DNA from: Torulaspora globosa | Lineage: Eukaryota > Ascomycota > Saccharomycetes > Saccharomycetales > Saccharomycetaceae | Direction of reading: 5' to 3' | Assembly: GCF_014133895.1 (NCBI RefSeq) | Contig: NC_050734.1 | Coordinates: forward strand, 744,001 to 808,000 | Length of the DNA stretch: 64,000 nt | Shown: piece after piece, positions 59,001 through 64,000 of the stretch | Layout: every line of letters begins with the position of its first letter | Position numbering within the stretch: position 1 is the stretch's first letter | Notes under the pieces: generated by a model | What the model saw: the letters and a program-made list of their open reading frames with translations, nothing else | The model's database searches: none | Told to the model about the DNA's origin: nothing | Program-made: the position numbers and the translations under genes

Positions 59001-60649
59001 TTTTATGTCTGACCGACGTCTTCATTAATCATAGCTCGAATTATTCAAATCCCGATAAGGAGCGTTTGGGGGATCTCTTTAAAGTATTTGTGTCATTGTT
59101 TTTCTCAATACCTCTTGAAGAAGTGAACATTGCAATAAAGTCCCGAAATAACGATGGTAACAACGTAGAACAACCCGATGAAACAGAGACCGGTCGTGCT
59201 TCAACAGGTAGCAAGCGTTTCCGAGAGGATGAATTGCAGCTGTGCGATATTCTTCATAGGGCTAAATATCAGAAGCTGAGAAATCGCTCAACAGATGATG
59301 AAGCATCAGAGGGTAGCGGCATGGATGTTGAACCTGAGTTCGAGGGAGAGGACGAAACAATTAAGCAAGAAGCCAAGAAACCTTGGCTATTAGGGAATCT
59401 TGTAGATGAAGTCAATGCTCAAGGATTGATGAGCAACCGCAAAACATTTAACCTTATTGCCAATACCAATATCTATGTTTTCTTCAGGCATTTGACGACT
59501 CTTTATGAGAGGTTGTATGAGGTGCGCAAAATAAACGAAGAAGTCACGAAAGAAATCAACAGCAGAAAGATTGTTCAATTTGCAAAGGATCTGAATTTAA
59601 TATCGCAACAGCTCAAGGACATGGGTCTCGATTTTGAAGGAGCCGATGCTTATGAGCAGCTTCTACATTTGTGCAAACGGCTCATTGAAGGTGACATCGA
59701 ACATCAATGGTTCGAAGAAAGTCTTCGCCAGGCCTATAATAACAAGGCATTCAAATTATACACTGTTGATAAGGTTCTGCAGTCATTGGTGAAACATGCA
59801 CATGCTATTCTCACTGATTCAAAAACATCCCAAATAATGATACTTTTCGAAAAGGACAGAAATCAGATAAACACAAGCGCTAAGGATCAAATATTGTACA
59901 GATTGCAGGTACGTTCTTACATGTCGACCTCGGAGAATATGTTCCGCATAGAGTACAATAAACAGAAGAGACATGTTTGCATACAGTACATCGCGATTGA
60001 TGATTTGACGTTAGCAGAACCGAAATCTTTGGAGGATAAATGGAAATATTATGTCACATCCTATTCGTTATCGCATCCTACAGAAGGAGTTTCCCAGGAG
60101 GAGCTTCAAGTTCCGTTTCTGGAAAAGATAGTGGAATCTGAGGAGGACCTTGGAAGCGATGTCGATAACCCAAACGAGAGACATTCTCCTGAGGGCGTGT
60201 CTAAATCTGCTTTGAAAATTCAAATCGATCCCGAGACTTATCTACTGAAGATTGAGCCGGGATCTTTCGATGTCTTTTCTCGCAAGTCGATTAATAAATT
60301 TCCAGAGGAGGCAGGCAGTACTCAAATTAAGTTACAAAAGAAGAAGGCAAAACTAATCAAGTTCTTGGAGGGAACGAAAGGATGGAAACAGAGCTTGACT
60401 GATGTACAAAGAAAAGAGGTAGAAGCCAGGCTAGCTTACATCAGAAAGCATGGCTCATTCGAGGGTTATACTTCAAATGTCTCAGGTGAAGACCGAATGG
60501 CTGAGAAGGCCTCCCTCGGGATTGCAAAGCCGACTGAGCAAGCTGGCTTCATGAATAGATCCCCAGCTAACAAGGGCATCACTGAGGTTGAAGATAAGGA
60601 GAATGATACCACGGCAGATGAAGTTGACACCGAGGCCCCAGCACACTGA
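56075..60649 (+). CDS. SIN3: Histone deacetylase complex scaffold Sin3
   Basis: Sin3 is the scaffold of the Rpd3 deacetylase complexes, recruited by Ume6 and other repressors. The 1524 residues compare with 1536 in S. cerevisiae. Three paired amphipathic helix domains are visible: PAH1 at about 218-295 (YRPLNVKDALSYLEQVK, FNTFLPQGY), PAH2 at about 408-480 (DVEFSQAINYVNKIKNRFAD) and PAH3 at about 652-720 (FFDKAKKFIGNKQVYTEFLK). The Sin3 interaction domain follows (HRLDLDLCEACGPSYKKLP, FMPCSGRDEMCW, FIAHRKNQYEE) and the C-terminal Sin3 domain. Polyglutamine tracts lie at about 205-215 (CAG/CAA run near 56691-56720) and elsewhere. Matches YOL004W. Confidence 0.98.
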   Translation: MSNSHVWSQPAGSGSGNKDDPGPKDHENGENGSSEQPGTITGLTSVVQGSLPMSSPVSSELPKQNLEVNGEHKPHVVLPSISDLSGETSQATRIAGNLADVPPKDSPVSNARVTILPHQPLRLPSVHSTYNSPPVIPAMPENRSPVHDTNGQKLEVTNANMNNGVKSSQATNTGISLANFDNPMPPSQYQTALPNSNFQLLQPTAQQQQQQQQQTQDVYYRPLNVKDALSYLEQVKYQFSSRPDVYNHFLDIMKDFKSQAIDTPGVIERVSSLFKGYPNLIQGFNTFLPQGYWIECSANPDEPIRVTTPMGASCVAGTMENAGQSFQAQPRARQMQQLGSKQEQATSVSQGDRQAAVESVVPTINPNLNVSNPAQHQSQQQIQDFQVPLQAPLGQSLQLQANDQTKKTADVEFSQAINYVNKIKNRFADKPDIYKNFLEILQTYQREQRPINEVYAQVTVLFQNAPDLLDDFKKFLPDSSATSGREQQQHQAPSLMQQPQIYGFGSYYNETSPPTSRQNLPPLGSFSPPSNGTIPHTYYREQQPRPVGLPPVPQVESHLEPKLSLQHAAGISGEPLPMSNLRSQIAGQSPSEFAQIQQQQLQQMPLAEQSVNQQEAQFLDVTVRPEIDLDPSIVPVVPEPTEPIEDSLSFVEETNFFDKAKKFIGNKQVYTEFLKILNLFSQDLLETEELVDRVEHYLGGNKELFTWFKNFVGYQDKPKHIENIVHEKHRLDLDLCEACGPSYKKLPKTDTFMPCSGRDEMCWAILNDEWVGHPVWASEDSGFIAHRKNQYEETLFKIEEERHEYDFYIESNLRTIQTLETIASKIANMSEEEKASFKLPPGLGHTSLTIYKKVIRKVYDKERGFEIIDALHEYPAVAVPVVLKRLKQKDEEWRRAQREWNKVWRELEQKVYYKSLDHLGLTFKQADKKLLTTKQLVSEISSIKSDQTNKRMHWLTPKPKSQLDYDILDKEVLFDILCLTDVFINHSSNYSNPDKERLGDLFKVFVSLFFSIPLEEVNIAIKSRNNDGNNVEQPDETETGRASTGSKRFREDELQLCDILHRAKYQKLRNRSTDDEASEGSGMDVEPEFEGEDETIKQEAKKPWLLGNLVDEVNAQGLMSNRKTFNLIANTNIYVFFRHLTTLYERLYEVRKINEEVTKEINSRKIVQFAKDLNLISQQLKDMGLDFEGADAYEQLLHLCKRLIEGDIEHQWFEESLRQAYNNKAFKLYTVDKVLQSLVKHAHAILTDSKTSQIMILFEKDRNQINTSAKDQILYRLQVRSYMSTSENMFRIEYNKQKRHVCIQYIAIDDLTLAEPKSLEDKWKYYVTSYSLSHPTEGVSQEELQVPFLEKIVESEEDLGSDVDNPNERHSPEGVSKSALKIQIDPETYLLKIEPGSFDVFSRKSINKFPEEAGSTQIKLQKKKAKLIKFLEGTKGWKQSLTDVQRKEVEARLAYIRKHGSFEGYTSNVSGEDRMAEKASLGIAKPTEQAGFMNRSPANKGITEVEDKENDTTADEVDTEAPAH

Positions 60650-60759
60650 TCGTTGCGATGAGTCAAACGCGGCCAAAATTCGCGATATTGTTAGATTCGC
60701 CACTCTGTACCTATATACAAATCTTAAAAATGACTATGATACCGTATTAACGCTAATGC

Positions 60760-61905
60760 TCAGCCGATCTGCTCAGTGTCGATATCAACACCAAAATCTG
60801 TTAAATTCTCCCCCCATTCGTTTTGCCAATCTTTCCTCTCGACCAAGTCCCACCTATCAGCTGGTCGCCTCCTGACAAGCTGTTCTCCTCCCTCTGTTCT
60901 AGTTTCTATGATCTCCATTGTGGTTCCAGAGCCAGATTTCCTACTTGCTCCATCTGGAGGCCACGGAAGTGCCAGAAGTATGTCCTCAATTCGACTGTCT
61001 GGTGTATACTCTGAAATATCATTTTTGGGGAAAGACATGCCATTTCCAAGAGGGCCTCCAATTGGAGTAAGCCATAGAAATGGGTGGCCAAGTAGTTGGG
61101 CGGCGTTCTCCCAGGGACTGAGGTCATACGGGAAATTCACAACATCATCAAAGTGTAATCTTTGCTGGACTAAGGTTTTATTAGCTCTCACTTGGCTAAT
61201 TTGTTCACGAGATTGGGGGAATAGCTTCCATGCGGATTCCAAAAGCAAAGGTATTAATCGCTTAGCATTGAAAAGCGATTGCAATCTTTCCAGCTCCCAA
61301 GACTCAATTTGGGACATACCTCCAAAAATCTGGTTATTCAGGCAGCGAACAAATAGGCTCGTTATCGTAAGCAACACAAAGCCGTCCAGAGGGGTCAAAA
61401 TTGTCAAAAAGATCAGCTCGGATCTTTTTACCAAGTAATTAGGTAAATTTCTATTCTTCCACAAGAACATTATCCTGTAAACCAAATGGTAAAAGAGGAA
61501 TCCGGTCGTTGTAATAACCCAAAAGAGGAACCTCAGAAATGGGGCAAAGTTTTTATAACCAACGCAGTTCATAGTCCATGGACAGTGATGATCCATCATC
61601 AGGACACATTTGCCGCATGTTTTGCAGTGATGTGCTCGAGGGGGCTTGTAATTACTGCACTTCCGGCAGTAATTTCTCCACTCCCGCTCCAACGGCTCAA
61701 AGTGTGAAGCTGCCGTTCCTGGATCGGTATAAATTGCCAAATAATATGAAATCCAGATTAAAATTAAGCTGAATTGAAACCAAACCTGCAGGAGGGGTGA
61801 GAGAAAATTCAGCAGGATGAAAAGATGGCTACAGTAGCCTATGAAAGAAATCAGAAAGCATGGTATTGCTATTCCTAGCCAAGGCCATTTTAATTTTACT
61901 GGCAT
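60760..61905 (-). CDS. PFA4: Protein S-acyltransferase Pfa4 (DHHC family)
   Basis: ER palmitoyltransferase, required for palmitoylation of chitin synthase Chs3 and others in S. cerevisiae. The 381-residue protein has four membrane segments (two before about 57, two after about 120) and the cysteine-rich domain YCRKCSNYKPPRAHHC..CGKC followed by DHHC at 105-108 with the catalytic Cys at 108 in DHHCPWTMNCVG. The C-terminal tail is soluble. Convergent with SIN3 (110 bp). Matches YOL003C. Confidence 0.96.
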   Translation of the reverse strand: MPVKLKWPWLGIAIPCFLISFIGYCSHLFILLNFLSPLLQVWFQFSLILIWISYYLAIYTDPGTAASHFEPLEREWRNYCRKCSNYKPPRAHHCKTCGKCVLMMDHHCPWTMNCVGYKNFAPFLRFLFWVITTTGFLFYHLVYRIMFLWKNRNLPNYLVKRSELIFLTILTPLDGFVLLTITSLFVRCLNNQIFGGMSQIESWELERLQSLFNAKRLIPLLLESAWKLFPQSREQISQVRANKTLVQQRLHFDDVVNFPYDLSPWENAAQLLGHPFLWLTPIGGPLGNGMSFPKNDISEYTPDSRIEDILLALPWPPDGASRKSGSGTTMEIIETRTEGGEQLVRRRPADRWDLVERKDWQNEWGENLTDFGVDIDTEQIG

Positions 61906-62140
61906 TGTTGACTTCTAATGCTTATGATTTGTAAGTTCAGATAGTTTGCATTTTCAAAGTTCGCTCCAGTGGATTCCGTTGCCAAAGATTTCAAGAGCGT
62001 GTTTGTGAATTGACGCTTCGATGAAAAGAAATGATTATGCGCTCTTGAAGACTGGGCACTATGTCGCCTTTTAAGGCGTGAGATGAAAGTGCAGAATCTT
62101 TTTGTAGTAAGCGGTAGGAGCTCTTTGCTCAATTAAATTC
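61906..62140. promoter_or_regulatory. PFA4 upstream region, nothing further seen
   Basis: About 235 bp between the PFA4 start and the tandem repeat. I see no gene and no strong motif. Confidence 0.4.
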
Positions 62141-62288
62141 TATAACTCGCCCAAAGCACAACGCAACATTAGGACAAGTTGTGTATTTTCGGTTCAACCG
62201 ATATGATAAACCTGTATAACTCGCCCAAAGCACAACGCAACATTAGGACAAGTTGTGTATGTTCGGTTCAACCGATATGTTAAACCTG
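62141..62288. repeat. Tandem 74-bp duplication upstream of tRNA-Thr
   Basis: Two head-to-tail 74-bp copies (62141-62214 and 62215-62288) differ at two positions (a T/G and an A/T change). Each copy contains CACAAC..GTTGTG arms and the CGGTTCAACCG near-palindrome. The second copy ends 17 bp before tRNA-Thr. No other copy is visible in the window. Confidence 0.9.
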
Positions 62289-62305
62289 AAGCTCCAACAA
62301 CCGCA

Positions 62306-62378
62306 GCTTCTATGGCCAAGTTGGTAAGGCGCCACACTAGTAATGTGGAGATCATCAGTTCGAATCTGGTTGGAAGCA
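62306..62378 (+). tRNA. tRNA-Thr(AGU)
   Basis: A 73-nt, intronless tRNA. Acceptor arm GCTTCTA pairs with the TGGAAGC end, A box TGGCCAAGTTGG, anticodon arm CCACA-CTAGTAA-TGTGG with anticodon AGT (AGU/IGU), B box GGTTCGAATC-like AGTTCGAATCTGG, discriminator A. Eight T residues (62379-62386) form the Pol III terminator. Nearly identical to S. cerevisiae tRNA-Thr(AGU). Confidence 0.97.
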
Positions 62379-62464
62379 TTTTTTTTACAATTTTGATAGT
62401 TAGCAAAGCTGCAGGAAGCCGGCTTGCAAAAGGACTGACAGGACTTCCAGAAACTATAATAAAA

Positions 62465-63448
62465 TCAGTTAAATGTATCTATTGATGGACTTGAAGCTGG
62501 CGCCATAGCCATTTTCAAATGAACTAAATCGTAACTTTTGATCAATCCGTTCAAATGGCATAAGGCGGCGACCACGACTAATATATGAAAAAGCTGATGC
62601 GAATGTCCCCATATGTCAAACCTTCCAGGAGAACATTTCTCCGGGAAACGCATTCCATATAAGACGGCCCCAACGATGTAAAAAATTCCCCCAAGAAGGA
62701 CCCATTTCACTTGAATCCGTAGATATAGCTCGCTAAAACCGTAATGAATACTGCCTGCTATGATGGGTAGGACAGCTGACAACCCGAAGGCAACAAAGAG
62801 TGCCGCTCTATATGGACGCCATTCTCGAGTCCTGAATCTTTCCTTCATGGAAACAACCGCGCAGGCTAGTCCGAAGGAACAGGTGACGACCGTAAAGAAG
62901 TAAAAGAGGGATGGCGACTCGTGAAAGCCGTAATACATAATACTTATCATCGAGTTGACGATCAGTACCACAATTCCCAAGTAATCTAATTTGTTCCCAA
63001 AGGTTGCCACGGACAATGAATGATTCTTCAAACAGTGGAAAATGCTACTCAGCGTCAGACAAGTAAAAGCACCAACAAAAAATAGATCAATCATGAAATA
63101 GTCAATGAAGCTCGTTGTCTCAAACTTGGTGATCGCAAACTTATTGAAGAACAAAATAAAGAAGAAAGCAATTCCCGGCATAAGATGGGAATAAATGTTA
63201 ATTGATTCATTGTGTAGGTAGAAGAGACTTTTGAAACATTCCCAGGAGCTCTTAGTCTCACCAACATATCCCGTTAGAATATGCTCGTTATCTCTTTGCC
63301 ACTCTGGTATCTCATCCCATGTATATAACCTTCGAGCCTTTCTCCTCAAGCTATCCTTATCCGCTGGTGAATCTTCATGGGAAATCATAGCAACCGGCCT
63401 TTGAATCGTTACAGATCCCGTGGACCGTTTCTTCAGATTTTCATACAT
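62465..63448 (-). CDS. IZH2: PAQR-family membrane receptor Izh2
   Basis: Izh2 is a seven-span protein of the adiponectin/progestin receptor family, linked in S. cerevisiae to zinc and sterol homeostasis. The 327 residues compare with 317 in S. cerevisiae. PAQR landmarks: RLYTWDEIPEWQRDNEHILTGY before the first span, the SSIFHCL segment with a metal-binding His, and the C-terminal WGHSHQLFHILVV with the other two His. Hydrophobic spans are spread from about 90 to 310. In S. cerevisiae IZH2 (YOL002C) is one gene away from CEN15 via PHO80. Confidence 0.95.
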   Translation of the reverse strand: MYENLKKRSTGSVTIQRPVAMISHEDSPADKDSLRRKARRLYTWDEIPEWQRDNEHILTGYVGETKSSWECFKSLFYLHNESINIYSHLMPGIAFFFILFFNKFAITKFETTSFIDYFMIDLFFVGAFTCLTLSSIFHCLKNHSLSVATFGNKLDYLGIVVLIVNSMISIMYYGFHESPSLFYFFTVVTCSFGLACAVVSMKERFRTREWRPYRAALFVAFGLSAVLPIIAGSIHYGFSELYLRIQVKWVLLGGIFYIVGAVLYGMRFPEKCSPGRFDIWGHSHQLFHILVVVAALCHLNGLIKSYDLVHLKMAMAPASSPSIDTFN

Positions 63449-64000
63449 TTTTCCCTAAGCTTATAGGGTCCCCGGTGGTGGATATTTAATCTCAATCAAT
63501 GATTGCTTTATACCTGATACGATGAAATCTAATCATTCTCAGTTAGAGGGAATTGACCAACAGCTCGGTCACGCTAACCGAGCACTTGTACGGAAGTAGC
63601 TCTGTACACGACCATTAAATTCAACTTGACAGAGTTCCCACGTCGATCGCAGACAAAAGATCTGTACACCGCGAGGGTAAAGAAAAATCCAACAGAATTA
63701 TTTTCAGTTGTCCATTGGATCTGAATCTGCCCTCATTCGAGCTAAATTCTCCTTCTACTACTGAGCCTCATTCAAATATCTATCCATTTTGCCCGCCTAC
63801 TAAAAGAGATCAAGGGTGGGTTATTGTAGTATGAGACGGCATCCTTTGTTTCACTACGTATGGACTTGGTTTGACTTGGTATTCGACGAGTCTTCCTCGT
63901 CGATTTTGACACCGGAACATGGTTACTACGGCCCGTAGCTGCCATGTTCCCTGGCTGTTGCAAGCAATATTTGTCTGGGCGCAACACACCGAATCCATAG
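63449..64000. other. IZH2 upstream region to the right edge
   Basis: 552 bp with no recognisable gene; PHO80, expected on the + strand from S. cerevisiae order, is not visible, so it would have to lie further right. A stem-loop GCTCGGT (63563-63569) / ACCGAGC (63577-63583) with a 7-nt loop lies within a 24-codon ATG frame (about 63521). CCCTAA at 63453-63458 is a weak Tbf1-like half. No centromere elements were found here. Confidence 0.5.

Noticed and set aside
60776..61438. 220-codon + strand frame antisense to PFA4
   Set aside because: Shadow of PFA4, which has an intact DHHC domain on the - strand.
62141..62288. Solo LTR upstream of tRNA-Thr
   Set aside because: The units lack TG...CA ends of LTR length and no target-site duplication is evident; kept only as a tandem repeat.

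Overview
The window is nuclear DNA of a budding yeast (Saccharomycetaceae). The genes are compact, almost all intronless, and close relatives of Saccharomyces cerevisiae genes. Gene order points to a lineage that did not undergo the yeast whole-genome duplication, because genes that S. cerevisiae splits between two duplicated segments are interleaved here on one chromosome. I cannot name the genus from sequence alone; Torulaspora, Zygotorulaspora, Zygosaccharomyces and Lachancea are reasonable candidates.

Block 1 (about 1-30 kb) merges the S. cerevisiae YLR259-YLR271 and YOR162-YOR174 neighbourhoods. In order: MED4 (cut by the left edge), CMG1, DCS1/2, SEC22, a YRR1/PDR8-type zinc-cluster regulator, a probable BOP2, DDP1, GET4, SEY1, NEJ1, SWT1, RPS28, RED1, GLN4, TMA7, YPT6, an LCB4/LCB5 sphingoid-base kinase and HSP60. 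An intron-containing tRNA-Pro(UGG) marks the end of this synteny. Block 2 (about 31-64 kb) starts with RRN11, then merges YOL002-YOL013 with YMR001-YMR008: HRD1, HTZ1, two tandem phospholipase B genes, TAF4, RCL1, MVP1, MDM12, COQ10, AIM34, MIX17, CSI2, TOP1, CDC5, RPB11, SIN3, PFA4, tRNA-Thr(AGU) and IZH2. In S. cerevisiae both source segments end at centromeres (CEN13 and CEN15), so the right edge is probably close to a centromere.

The content is mostly housekeeping: transcription (MED4, TAF4, RPB11, SIN3, RRN11, TOP1, HTZ1), translation and ribosome biogenesis (GLN4, RPS28, RCL1, TMA7), membrane traffic and ER quality control (SEC22, YPT6, SEY1, GET4, HRD1, MVP1), mitochondria (HSP60, MDM12, COQ10, MIX17, AIM34), and cell cycle, DNA repair and meiosis (CDC5, NEJ1, RED1). 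I see no CRISPR array, transposon or viral element.

The most interesting observations are about gene structure and regulation. RED1 can only be read as one protein by removing a candidate 67-nt intron that has a weak 5' splice site and a near-match to the Mer1 meiotic splicing enhancer. SEC22 has a canonical 56-nt mini-intron that removes codons-in-frame ambiguity at its N-terminus. Several promoters pair Tbf1-type (TTAGGG) and Cbf1-type (TCACGTGA) sites. Other clear signals are a PDRE upstream of the drug-resistance regulator, a three-unit heat-shock element upstream of HSP60, a Mcm1-Fkh module upstream of CDC5, PAC/RRPE sites upstream of RCL1, and palindromic Reb1 sites upstream of HTZ1. 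A 74-bp tandem repeat abuts tRNA-Thr, and a 2.2-kb stretch beside SEC22 contains no recognisable gene.
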